From Gammaproteobacteria bacterium (lineage in GTDB: Bacteria; Pseudomonadota; Gammaproteobacteria; Steroidobacterales; GCA-2729495): a DNA stretch of 13,157 nt. Shown here in pieces: positions 5,889-13,157 of this stretch (positions within the stretch are counted from its first letter, which is position 1; each line of letters begins with the position of its first letter). A program made the translations under genes and the position numbers. The notes under the pieces were generated by a model. It was not told the origin of the DNA. It worked only from the letters and a program-made list of their open reading frames with translations, and did no database searches. The stretch is from the NCBI GenBank assembly GCA_030429685.1, contig JAUIEY010000038.1, positions 1 through 13,157 of the forward strand. The letters are read 5' to 3'.

Positions 5889-7409
5889 TCAGGCCACAGC
5901 CGCGCCGTCAAAGGCGGTATGGCAATTGCGACCTTTGCGCTTGGAATCATATAGGGCTGAGTCAGCTGCCCGGATCAGGCCTGCCGCACTCTTGAAACTG
6001 GTATCACTGTCCTGCGTCGCCGTGCCGAGCGACAGGGTGATTTCCGCCTGCTGCCCGTCGTCCGTCTTGATCATCAGCGACCGTGCGTCATCAACAATGC
6101 GGCCTGCCACCAGTGCCGTGCGCTCGGCGTTGGTGCCGGGCAGTACGATCACGAATTCGTCGCCGCCGTAGCGGGCAACAATATCTGTGCCGCGCACGGT
6201 TTCCTTGAGCAAATCGGCGACAACCTGGAGAACTTTGTCGCCGGCCAGATGACCGAAAGTGTCGTTGGTTTCCTTGAAAAAATCGATGTCAACGAAAATC
6301 AGGCTCAGGGTAGACGAATGTTTGACGGCGAATTCGAACTCTTCGTTCAATGCGTCCTCAAAATGGCGCCGGTTGTAGGCGCTGGTCAGCTCATCAACCC
6401 GATTGGCTTCCTTAAGGGCCTTGTTTTCACTTTGCAGCGACTCAGCGCGCTCCACCAGTTCGGCGGCCTGCGAAAACACATTCAGATTACGGATCAGCAG
6501 GGTTTCATGGGCCGTTTCCATCAGGCCCTGAATTTCCTCCTCATCCATTAGATCCAGCTCGAACACCGATTCGGCTTCCGGAATCTGCTCCATCAGCATG
6601 TCGTAAAGTTCAGCCAGGCGCTCCGGACCAATATTCAGGTTTTCGGCCACCAGCTTGCCCGCCTTGGCCATGACACCGGCGCCCGCAGCAGTTGCGCAGC
6701 TGTCTGCCAGCAGGCCTGACAGCGCTGTGATTTTGACCAGACCGCTGATGTTTTCATCAACTTCAGCAGCCGTGTAATTGTGACTATGCTCCACGGCGGT
6801 GACCAGCACGTCGGGCATGTTCCAGTCGCTCATGAGCCACGCACCCACCTGGCAGTGATTGGACTCCAGCTTGTTGGTTTCATGCTGCGCCAGCGTATCG
6901 TGGTCCATTTTAAACGGTGAAATGCTGGCATAGACTTCCGGAGCTACGCGGTCAATCGCCAGCATGCCGATATCCTGCAGCAACGCCACAAGAAACACTT
7001 CTTCGGCGCCCACCAGCTCGACTTCACTGGCCAGAATCCGCGCCCATGACCCTGCCAGAATCGAGCGTTTCCAGTATTCATTAAAATCAAAGCCCTTGAT
7101 CGGGTCTTTGCGCAGCTTGGTCACCAGCGTAAAGCTAAGTGCCAGAGTGAGCGTGGCATTTAGCCCCAGGGTAATCAGCGCCTGCCGCAGGTTAGTGCTT
7201 TCGCGGCGGCGTGCGTACAGCGCGGAGTTGGCAATGCGCATTACCTTGGCGGCAATGGCGGGGTCGGCACTGACAGCTTCGGCGACCATGCCCATGTCTA
7301 TTTCCGGCCGCTGGGCGACATCAATGATGCGCATAGCCGCCTTTGGCAGCGTCGGCAGGTTCTTACATTTTTTCAGTCGATCCAGAAGATCACCGGACAG
7401 TTCACTCAT
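5889..7409 (-). CDS. HDOD-GGDEF protein, predicted diguanylate cyclase
   Basis: 506 residues from the ATG at 7409, chosen because GAGG lies about 8 bases upstream and MSELSGDLLDRLKK fits the family start. ATGs at 7502 and 7448 would add 31 or 13 residues of poor character. The HDOD domain covers about 10-215 (LPTLPKAAMRIIDVA, then VSADPAIAAKVMRIANSALY, then LRQALITLGLN); the HD dyad position reads QD (LLQDIG), so no hydrolase activity is expected. A helical linker, probably coiled coil, runs about 310-342. The GGDEF domain (about 343-500) has DELTSAYNRRHFED, VDIDFFKETND, an intact GGDEF at 415-419 and the inhibitory RxxD site (RGTD, 406-409) exactly five residues before it. It should make c-di-GMP from two GTP with product inhibition. 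Same strand as the fliA operon but separated by 201 bases containing a large hairpin. Confidence 0.92.
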   Translation of the reverse strand: MSELSGDLLDRLKKCKNLPTLPKAAMRIIDVAQRPEIDMGMVAEAVSADPAIAAKVMRIANSALYARRRESTNLRQALITLGLNATLTLALSFTLVTKLRKDPIKGFDFNEYWKRSILAGSWARILASEVELVGAEEVFLVALLQDIGMLAIDRVAPEVYASISPFKMDHDTLAQHETNKLESNHCQVGAWLMSDWNMPDVLVTAVEHSHNYTAAEVDENISGLVKITALSGLLADSCATAAGAGVMAKAGKLVAENLNIGPERLAELYDMLMEQIPEAESVFELDLMDEEEIQGLMETAHETLLIRNLNVFSQAAELVERAESLQSENKALKEANRVDELTSAYNRRHFEDALNEEFEFAVKHSSTLSLIFVDIDFFKETNDTFGHLAGDKVLQVVADLLKETVRGTDIVARYGGDEFVIVLPGTNAERTALVAGRIVDDARSLMIKTDDGQQAEITLSLGTATQDSDTSFKSAAGLIRAADSALYDSKRKGRNCHTAFDGAAVA

Positions 7410-7536
7410 ATCCACGCCTCGCAATACGTTCCATGTAACACGTTGCATTCCGGAAACTACGCCCAAATAGTTCCGCTTTGCCATGGCGCCATGCAGCACC
7501 ATTGAACGTAACGTATCGGCTCGAGTGAGTTCAGGC

Positions 7537-7582
7537 CCTGTAACAGGTCACATTTCGCGCGTCCGACGAGCGAAAATGTGAC
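7537..7582. repeat. Long inverted repeat between DUF2802 gene and HDOD-GGDEF gene
   Basis: Arms GTCACATTTCGC (7547-7558) and GCGAAAATGTGAC (7570-7582) are complementary apart from one extra base. The inner CGT/ACG (7560-7562 and 7566-7568) can pair too, giving a stem of about 15 pairs. A second palindrome, CCTGTAACAGG (7537-7547), abuts it. On the minus strand the stem follows the DUF2802 stop by about 28 bases, but CTGTTACAGG and not a T run comes after, so it is not a canonical terminator. The TGTGAC/GTCACA ends face outward, unlike a CRP site. It may be an mRNA-processing or stability hairpin, a factor-dependent stop, or an operator for the HDOD-GGDEF gene. Confidence 0.6.
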
Positions 7583-7610
7583 GCAGGTCGCGAAAGCGTC
7601 TGCTTTGAAC

Positions 7611-8003
7611 CTAGGACCCGTACATGATCTGAATAAGGCGGGCCTCGCCGTGGCTTACACCGCAGGTATCCATCAGCTCAGCAAGGCTGGCACCGCGCCG
7701 GGTTAGCGCGATCGCCTGCTTGAACCCGGCCTGCCCGGTGGCGGCATCCAGTGTGCCCTGCCGCACCGCCAGCTGGTTGATTTGTTCGCACGCCGCATTC
7801 ATGCGCATGTCGCTTTCAGCGAATATATTGGCCGCGGATTTCATTGCCTGCTCGAGATTGCTGAGCGCCGCCTCGAAATCGCTGAGCCGGCGCCGCGCCC
7901 GCTGTGCCGCAGACAGCGCCAGCAAGGCGATCAGCAGGCCGATGCCGGCCGTGGCACACAATCCGTAAATAACCAGTTCCAGATTCTCGACAACCATTGT
8001 CAT
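7611..8003 (-). CDS. DUF2802-family membrane-anchored protein
   Basis: 130 residues. One N-terminal membrane helix (about 9-30) is followed by a basic AQRARRR stretch, then a long helical, probably coiled-coil segment (about 33-85). The C-terminal block of about 40 residues (AIALTRRGASLAELMDTCGVSHGEARLIQIMYG) is the DUF2802 signature and looks like a small helix-turn-helix-type fold. Its function is not established; in Pseudomonas, Vibrio and Shewanella the gene usually closes the flagellar/chemotaxis operon after cheW. Here it follows fliA directly: six bases separate the fliA stop from the ATG at 8003. AAGGG precedes it closely, and the ATG at 7997 (two residues shorter) has better spacing and may be the real start. 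Confidence 0.82.
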   Translation of the reverse strand: MTMVVENLELVIYGLCATAGIGLLIALLALSAAQRARRRLSDFEAALSNLEQAMKSAANIFAESDMRMNAACEQINQLAVRQGTLDAATGQAGFKQAIALTRRGASLAELMDTCGVSHGEARLIQIMYGS

Positions 8004-8009
8004 GCACCC

Positions 8010-8753
8010 TTATTCGTCGACATCGGTCATACCCCACTCCGCGCCAAGACGGGCGCGCAAGCGGACAACCGCCTGAGAATGAATTTGCGAGACCCGCGAC
8101 TCGCTGACACCCAGCACTGCACCCACCTCTTTCAGGTTGAGTTCTTCCACGTAATACAGTGACATCACCAGCGCCTCGCGCTCCGGCAGCTCCTGAATCG
8201 CCTTGGCCACGGAAGCAAAAAACTCCGACTGCTGCAGCTGGCTGGTCGGATTTTGCCGCTGACCGGCAGGAGTCTCGGGATCAAATTCCGTGTCATCCAT
8301 CATCTGATTCAGGCTGAAAAATTTAGCAGTAGACGCGTCGGCCAGTATGTCGTGATACTCATCCAGACCAACCCCCAGTTCCTCGGCGACTTCACCTGCG
8401 GTTGCCTCATAGCCGGTGCGATTTTCGACCGCCTGCGTTGCCGCAACCAGGTCGCGCTGCTTTTTATAAACCGAGCGCGGTGCCCAGTCGGTGCTGCGCA
8501 CCTCGTCCAGCATCGCCCCGCGCAGCCGGATACGCGCGTAGGTTTCAAAACTTGCGCCCTTGGCGGGCGAATAATTCCGTGCTGCCTCCAGCAATGCGAT
8601 CAGTCCTACCTGAATAAGATCATCCAGCTCAGTGCCATCAGGTAAGCGCGCCAGCAGATGCAACGCTACCTTCTTGACCAGCGGCGCATACTGTTCGACC
8701 AGATCGTCGGCCGAAAGCTTACCCGACAGTTCGTATTCGCCCGCCAGCGTCAT
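8010..8753 (-). CDS. fliA: RNA polymerase sigma factor FliA (sigma28)
   Basis: 247 residues, the usual FliA length. Region 2 (about 16-95) contains ELDDLIQVGLIALLEAARNY, then FETYARIRLRGAMLDEVRS and DWAPRSV, all typical of FliA. Region 3 covers about 115-160. Region 4 (about 185-240) has LPEREALVMSLYYVEELNLKE followed by the helix-turn-helix VLGVSESRVSQIHSQAV. It directs RNA polymerase to late flagellar genes such as flagellin and is held back by FlgM until the hook is complete. It follows flhG after 13 bases, with only a weak AGG-type ribosome site, consistent with coupling. Confidence 0.97.
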   Translation of the reverse strand: MTLAGEYELSGKLSADDLVEQYAPLVKKVALHLLARLPDGTELDDLIQVGLIALLEAARNYSPAKGASFETYARIRLRGAMLDEVRSTDWAPRSVYKKQRDLVAATQAVENRTGYEATAGEVAEELGVGLDEYHDILADASTAKFFSLNQMMDDTEFDPETPAGQRQNPTSQLQQSEFFASVAKAIQELPEREALVMSLYYVEELNLKEVGAVLGVSESRVSQIHSQAVVRLRARLGAEWGMTDVDE

Positions 8754-8766
8754 CGCCTGCTGCCCG

Positions 8767-9654
8767 CTATCCCGCCTTTTGCACCAGCGGGTTCAGACCC
8801 ACCAGCCGCTCCAGAAAAAATTCGATATTGCCGCGTGCCTGCTGCGGTATCTCCCAGGCATCCACCCGTTCCGCGAGCTTGCGCATCGACAGCGCCGCCA
8901 TGCTGGCCGGGTAGGCACTCATAAACGGCGTCTGCATCTGCACCGCGCGGCCCACCCGGTTATCAAAGGGAATACTGCCGGTATGGTGCAGCGAAATATT
9001 CAGGAACCGATCCGTCACGCGCGACAATTTGTTGTACAGCGCTACGCCGTCGCCGGAACCCTGCGTCATGTTGGTGATGACCCGAAAACGCTGCACATCG
9101 CGTTCGCCACTGAGCACTTTGATCACGGCATAAGCATCGGTAATGGACGTCGGTTCGTCACGCACCACGATCAGCACTTCATGCGCCGCTTCGGCAAAGC
9201 GCAGCACATCCGGCGTAATGCCCGGCGCGGTATCAATCAGCAGAATATCCAGGTCTTCATGCAGTTCGCTGAAGCTGTGCACAATACCTGCCAGCGCCGG
9301 TGCCGCCAGCGTCGCCATTTCGGTCAGACCCGAAGCACCCGGCACCACCCGCACACCCTGCGGCCCGCTCAGCACGATGTCTTCCAGACGGCAGTCACCG
9401 CGCAGCACATCAGCCAGCGTCGCGCGCGGCTGCAAACCGTAGAGCACGTCAATGTTGGCCAGCCCCAGATCGGCGTCCAGCACCATCACCCGGCGCCCTG
9501 CCGCAGCCAGCGCCACGGCCAGATTGGCGCACACATTGGTCTTGCCGACGCCGCCCTTGCCGCCGCTGACGGCAATTACCTTGACCGGCCGCCGGCCCGT
9601 CAGTCTGCGCAGGCCCTGAGCCTGATCTGCGCGGTGTTTGCCGGCCTCAGGCAT
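8767..9654 (-). CDS. flhG: Flagellar number regulator FlhG (FleN), MinD/ParA-type ATPase
   Basis: 295 residues. The N-terminal DQAQGLRRL (10-18) is the FlhG motif that stimulates the FlhF GTPase. The deviant Walker A GGKGGVGKT (31-39) is followed by LDADLGLANIDVLYGL (59-74) and IDTAPGI, as in MinD-like ATPases. A C-terminal amphipathic helix for membrane binding is expected in the family; EFFLERLVGL near the end could serve. FlhG limits flagellar number and in Pseudomonas and Vibrio also restrains FleQ/FlrA by direct binding. Its ATG at 9654 overlaps the end of flhF by 8 bases, implying coupled, balanced production of the two partners. Confidence 0.97.
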   Translation of the reverse strand: MPEAGKHRADQAQGLRRLTGRRPVKVIAVSGGKGGVGKTNVCANLAVALAAAGRRVMVLDADLGLANIDVLYGLQPRATLADVLRGDCRLEDIVLSGPQGVRVVPGASGLTEMATLAAPALAGIVHSFSELHEDLDILLIDTAPGITPDVLRFAEAAHEVLIVVRDEPTSITDAYAVIKVLSGERDVQRFRVITNMTQGSGDGVALYNKLSRVTDRFLNISLHHTGSIPFDNRVGRAVQMQTPFMSAYPASMAALSMRKLAERVDAWEIPQQARGNIEFFLERLVGLNPLVQKAG

Positions 9655-10870
9655 TTACCGCCACCCGGGCAAAGCGCTGCGCCATCTCGTCCCTGCCAAT
9701 ACGCGCGGCATGATCACGCATGCAGTCCATGGCCTGCTTCACCAGACAGCCGAGGCGCTGCACTGCGAGGTGCAGATCCTCCGGCACCCGCTGACCGTCA
9801 CATATATAGGCAAGCGGCAGATCAGCACGAATCAGTGCCGAAAGGGCTCCGCCCAGTGATGTGGATTCATCCACCTTGGTAAGTATTGCGGCTTCGGGAC
9901 GGGCCGCAGCAAATACGTCAATGATTTCCTGACTGGTTTCGGTCTGGGCATTGGCCGGCAGGGCCAGCAACAGGGTAATGTCGTTGGCGGACCGGCGCAG
10001 CTGCAGCAGCTGCTCGGCCATGCGTTCATCACGCTGGCCCATGCCGGCGGTATCAATCAGTACCAGCTTCTTGTTGTCGAGTCCGGCCAGGGTGTCATCC
10101 AGTTGCGCGGCGTCCGGAACACTGTAGACCGGCACATTAATAATTCGAGCGAAAGTTTCCAGTTGTTCGCGCGCGCCGATACGGTAGTTGTCGGCGCTCA
10201 CCAGTGCTATCTGATCAGCACCATGGCGCAATGCATAGCGCGCCGCCAGCTTGGCGATTGATGTGGTCTTGCCTACACCGGTCGGGCCGGCCACAGCGAA
10301 CACGCCACCGTGCATGACCAGATCCGCGGCAGTAACCGGAATACTTTCCCGCAGCCATTTCAGCGGACCGGTCCAGCTATTTTCCAGCCGGCTGATGTCA
10401 CCCGCGCGCGCCATAACCTGTTCGACCACGTCGGGTGTCAGCCCCAGCCGACTCAGGTTGCGCATGATATTCGCCGCTACCGGGTTGCGACTGCGCATGT
10501 CATCCCAGATCAGGCGCGACAGCCGGGCTTCCAGCAGGCAGCGCACCGAATCATCCGCGGGGGTAAAGGTGGCCTGCGGCGGTTCGGCGGGATCCGCGGT
10601 TCGGGCGCGGTCGGCTTCGCGGCCGGCCTCTCCGGCGGCCACCGCTTCGTAACTGCTGACCGGCGGAACCTGCGCGGTATCTCTGGCAACGTCCGGGTAG
10701 CGCGTTTCCGGCTGCACATACAGTGCCGGGTCAAAATCAACCGCCGCGGTTACTTCAACACCGGTCGCGGTCCGGCTGGACTCGAGTATCACCGCCTCGT
10801 CACCCAGTTCTTCACGAATCAAATTCATCGCATGACGCATGTCTGCGGCTTCAAATCGTCTGATATTCAT
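9647..10870 (-). CDS. flhF: Flagellar biosynthesis GTPase FlhF, SRP type
   Basis: 407 residues. The B-domain (about 1-115) opens with MNIRRFEAADMRHAMNLIREELG and has a disordered Ala/Pro/Glu/Asp-rich stretch at about 50-105. The N-domain (about 115-185) and G-domain (about 186-385) follow: P-loop GPTGVGKT (195-202), SADNYRIGAREQL (225-237), DTAG (273-276) and TKVD (331-334), as in Ffh/FtsY. FlhF marks the cell pole where the flagellum is built and dimerises on GTP; FlhG triggers hydrolysis. GGGAA about 6 bases before the ATG at 10870 is a good ribosome site. There are 24 bases to the flhA stop and an 8-base overlap with flhG. Confidence 0.97.
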   Translation of the reverse strand: MNIRRFEAADMRHAMNLIREELGDEAVILESSRTATGVEVTAAVDFDPALYVQPETRYPDVARDTAQVPPVSSYEAVAAGEAGREADRARTADPAEPPQATFTPADDSVRCLLEARLSRLIWDDMRSRNPVAANIMRNLSRLGLTPDVVEQVMARAGDISRLENSWTGPLKWLRESIPVTAADLVMHGGVFAVAGPTGVGKTTSIAKLAARYALRHGADQIALVSADNYRIGAREQLETFARIINVPVYSVPDAAQLDDTLAGLDNKKLVLIDTAGMGQRDERMAEQLLQLRRSANDITLLLALPANAQTETSQEIIDVFAAARPEAAILTKVDESTSLGGALSALIRADLPLAYICDGQRVPEDLHLAVQRLGCLVKQAMDCMRDHAARIGRDEMAQRFARVAVNA

Positions 10871-10894
10871 AGCTGTTTCCCGTTAAATTTCCTG

Positions 10895-12967
10895 TCAGGC
10901 ACCGACTGCTGCCACCAGCTTGACGCGTTTGCTGTCGGGCACCTCGTTGTAGGCCAGCACGCGCAGGTTCGGCACCGCAAACCGCAAAAAACGTGACAAC
11001 CATGGCCGCAGTGCCGGCGACACCAGCAGCACCGCCGGTTCGCCGGCAATCTCCTGCCGCTGCGCCGTCTCGGCCAGCCGGTTTTGCACCTGCTCGGCCA
11101 GGCCCGGCTCGATGCCGGCATCATCGCCACCCGTCACGGCTTCCTTAAGAATCTGCTCGAGTTGCGGATCCAGCGTGATAACCGGCAACTCACCGGTATC
11201 GGGGCTGGCCCGCTGCACCAGCGTGCGACCCAGCGCGACGCGCACGGCGGCAACCAGTGCATCCGGCTCCTGGGTGCTGCGCCCATGCTCCGCCAGCGAC
11301 TGACAGATTGCGCGCATGTTGCTGACCGGCACCTGATCGCGCAGCAAGTCCTGCATTACGCGCACGATTGCGCTTAGCGGCAGGGTCTTGGGCACCAGTT
11401 CTTCCACCAGCTTGGGCGAGTGCGCGGCCAGCCGGTCGAGCATCTCCTGCGCTTCCTGATGGCCGAACAACTCGTGGGCGTTGTCCTGCAACACCTTGCT
11501 CAGGTGCGTGGCTACCACGGTGGATACATCCACCACTGTGTAGCCCATTGACTGCGCGGTATCGTGCTGCACCGGATCAATCCAAACCGCATCCAGACCA
11601 AAGGCCGGTTCCTTGGTGGCGAGGCCGTCTATGGCCTTTTCGATATGCCCCGGGTTGATCGCCAGTTCGCGGTCCAGCACCACGTCGCCTTCGGCCAGCG
11701 CCGAACCGTTGAGGCTGATGCGATAACCGTTGGCGCTCAGATCAAGGTCGTCGCGAATACGCACTGCCGGCACCAGGAAGCCAAGCTCCGATGACAGCCG
11801 TTTGCGCACCCCTTTGATACGCCGCATCAGCTCACCGTTCTGTTCCTGATCAACCAGCGGTATCAGGCGGTAACCGACATCGAGCGCGATCACGTCGGCT
11901 TCGCCGACGTCGTCCCAGCTAAGTTCACGCGGTTGTGCAGTTACCGGTTCCGCGTCGACTTCGGGTGTCGCGGCTTCAGCGGCTTCGGCGGCAGCGGAGC
12001 GCGATACCAGCCAGGAGGCCAGGGCACACAACAAAGCCATCATCAAAAACGCGACGTTAGGCATGCCGGGGATCAGGCCCAGCACCGCGAGAATGCCGGC
12101 TGCTACCCGTAACACCCGCTTGTCGCCAAGCAATTGCGACGCCAGTTGCGCACCCATGTCTTCTGACTTGGACATGCGCGTGACAATCACAGCCACCGCG
12201 GTCGCCAGCAGCAGCGAGGGGATCTGGGCGACCAGGCCGTCACCGATGGTTAATAGCGCATAGGTTTCCGCGGCGGTGGAAAAATCCAGGTCGTGCTGCG
12301 ACACGCCGATCACAATACCGCCAAGCAGGTTGATAAACAGAATCAGGATGCCGGCTACGGCATCACCCTTGACGAACTTGCTGGCACCGTCCATGGAACC
12401 GTAGAAATCCGCTTCGGTGCGTATTTCGCTGCGCCTTTCGGTGGCCTCTTCCTGACTGATAATGCCGGCGTTAAGGTCGGCATCAATGGCCATCTGCTTG
12501 CCAGGCATGGCGTCGAGGGTGAAGCGGGCGCTTACTTCCGAGACGCGGCCGGCGCCCTTGGTCACCACCACGAAGTTAATAATCACCAGGATGGCAAAAA
12601 CCACCAGGCCGACTGCATAGTTGCCGCCGATCACAAACTCGCCGAAAGCCTCAATCACTTTGCCGGCCGCATCGGTGCCGGTGTGACCGTCGAGCAGCAC
12701 AATACGCGTCGAAGCCACGTTCAGCGCCAGCCTGAGCAGGGTGGCGATCAGCAGAATGGTGGGAAAAGCGGCGAGATCCAGCGGGCGGAGCACATAGATG
12801 ACCGCCAGAATCACGACCAGCGAGATACATATATTAAACGTGAACAGCGCATCCAGCATGATCGCCGGCAACGGCAGCACGATCATGGACAGCATGGCCA
12901 GCAGGCCGATAGGCAGAGCGATGCCGGATCGGGCCAGGTCGGATAATCTGCCTGCCAGCGCGTTCAT
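10895..12967 (-). CDS. flhA: Flagellar type III export gate protein FlhA
   Basis: 690 residues, full length. The N-terminal membrane part (about 1-320) has about eight hydrophobic segments and the FHIPEP-family signature around LRLALNVASTRIVLLDGH (residues 78-95), followed by the conserved cytoplasmic loop with SARFTLDAMPGKQMAIDADL and GSMDGASKFVKGDA. An acidic Ala/Glu-rich linker (about 325-350) leads to the cytoplasmic domain (about 355-690), which forms the nonameric ring that docks chaperone-substrate complexes (GYRLIPLVD, then VPAVRIRDDL, then LPLSAIVRVMQDLL). It uses the proton motive force in export together with FlhB. The ATG at 12967 follows a tandem TGA-TAG at the end of flhB; the nearest purine-rich site is ACGAGG, about 12 bases upstream, so coupling to flhB is likely. 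Confidence 0.98.
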   Translation of the reverse strand: MNALAGRLSDLARSGIALPIGLLAMLSMIVLPLPAIMLDALFTFNICISLVVILAVIYVLRPLDLAAFPTILLIATLLRLALNVASTRIVLLDGHTGTDAAGKVIEAFGEFVIGGNYAVGLVVFAILVIINFVVVTKGAGRVSEVSARFTLDAMPGKQMAIDADLNAGIISQEEATERRSEIRTEADFYGSMDGASKFVKGDAVAGILILFINLLGGIVIGVSQHDLDFSTAAETYALLTIGDGLVAQIPSLLLATAVAVIVTRMSKSEDMGAQLASQLLGDKRVLRVAAGILAVLGLIPGMPNVAFLMMALLCALASWLVSRSAAAEAAEAATPEVDAEPVTAQPRELSWDDVGEADVIALDVGYRLIPLVDQEQNGELMRRIKGVRKRLSSELGFLVPAVRIRDDLDLSANGYRISLNGSALAEGDVVLDRELAINPGHIEKAIDGLATKEPAFGLDAVWIDPVQHDTAQSMGYTVVDVSTVVATHLSKVLQDNAHELFGHQEAQEMLDRLAAHSPKLVEELVPKTLPLSAIVRVMQDLLRDQVPVSNMRAICQSLAEHGRSTQEPDALVAAVRVALGRTLVQRASPDTGELPVITLDPQLEQILKEAVTGGDDAGIEPGLAEQVQNRLAETAQRQEIAGEPAVLLVSPALRPWLSRFLRFAVPNLRVLAYNEVPDSKRVKLVAAVGA

Positions 12968-12970
12968 CTA

Positions 12971-13157
12971 TCAGTCGGCCTCGTCGCCAGGTTCCGCGCG
13001 GCCGGCAAAGCGGCCACTCAGATCTGTGGGGTAGTCGTCAGCCACGTCCACCGCGGGCTTGTCGGGGTAGTCGGCCAGGCCGGTGTTATAGGCCTTGAGC
13101 CGCAGCACATAGGTAAGTACCTGGGCAACCGCGACATAAAGTTTTTCGGGAATAGCC
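12971..13157 (-). CDS. flhB: Flagellar export switch protein FlhB, C-terminal end (5' part outside window)
   Basis: My minus-strand translation gives 61 complete codons before TGA at 12971-12973, immediately followed by TAG. The visible part begins AIPEKLYVAVAQVLTYVLRL, the final conserved block of the FlhB cytoplasmic domain, where IP-x-x-LY-x-AVA-x-VLAYV is typical. An acidic, non-conserved tail of about 35 residues follows. The membrane domain and the NPTH self-cleavage site lie beyond the window, so the switch function cannot be checked here. Position directly before flhA supports the call. Confidence 0.93.
   Translation of the reverse strand, partial: AIPEKLYVAVAQVLTYVLRLKAYNTGLADYPDKPAVDVADDYPTDLSGRFAGRAEPGDEAD

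Noticed and set aside
7513..7520. GCCGATAC on the minus strand, a near match to the FliA -10 box
   Set aside because: With the required 11-base spacing, the -35 position reads AGGGCCTG and has no resemblance to TAAAGTTT.
8632..9882. Plus-strand open frame of 416 codons
   Set aside because: It crosses fliA, flhG and flhF antisense, is His/Arg/Gln-rich without any domain, and exists because of the codon bias of the real minus-strand genes.
12293..12946. Plus-strand open frame of 217 codons antisense to flhA
   Set aside because: His/Gln/Asp-rich shadow of hydrophobic FlhA codons; no start context or recognisable fold.

Overview
The window is a flagellar chromosomal region of a polar-flagellated gammaproteobacterium. 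This is inferred from the FlhF/FlhG pair, a PomA/PomB-type stator, a FleQ/FlrA-like sigma54 activator and FliA, together with moderately high GC and tight minus-strand operons. I cannot fix the genus. There are no mobile elements, CRISPR arrays, tRNA or rRNA genes.

Right half (7611-13157, minus strand; transcription runs from high to low coordinates): flhB (only its last 61 codons are present), flhA, flhF, flhG, fliA and a DUF2802-type membrane protein form one compact operon with gaps or overlaps of a few bases. It encodes the export gate (FlhB, FlhA), the pair setting flagellar place and number (FlhF, FlhG) and the late-gene sigma factor (FliA). The chemotaxis genes that usually lie between fliA and the DUF2802 gene in Pseudomonas, Vibrio and Shewanella are absent.

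Middle (3461-7409): a FleQ-like sigma54 activator on the plus strand sits between two minus-strand HDOD-domain genes. One of these also has an intact GGDEF (diguanylate cyclase) domain. The activator lacks the usual N-terminal domain, and an in-frame stop upstream shows the short N-terminus is genuine in this sequence. The 389-base region upstream of it, shared with the HDOD gene, carries several palindromes and a candidate sigma54 promoter.

Left part (1-3415): a 78-residue protein resembling a stripped-down flagellar axial (rod/hook) protein diverges from a secreted 148-residue protein of unknown family with an internal repeat. Next come PomA/PomB-type stator genes. A voltage-gated potassium channel gene starts one base after the motB stop and runs off the window.

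Main points of interest: the stator-plus-ion-channel operon, the mini axial protein with its divergent secreted partner, the N-terminally truncated FleQ-like regulator flanked by HDOD genes, the missing chemotaxis block, and three long inverted repeats in non-coding DNA. Almost all other open frames are antisense shadows of these genes.
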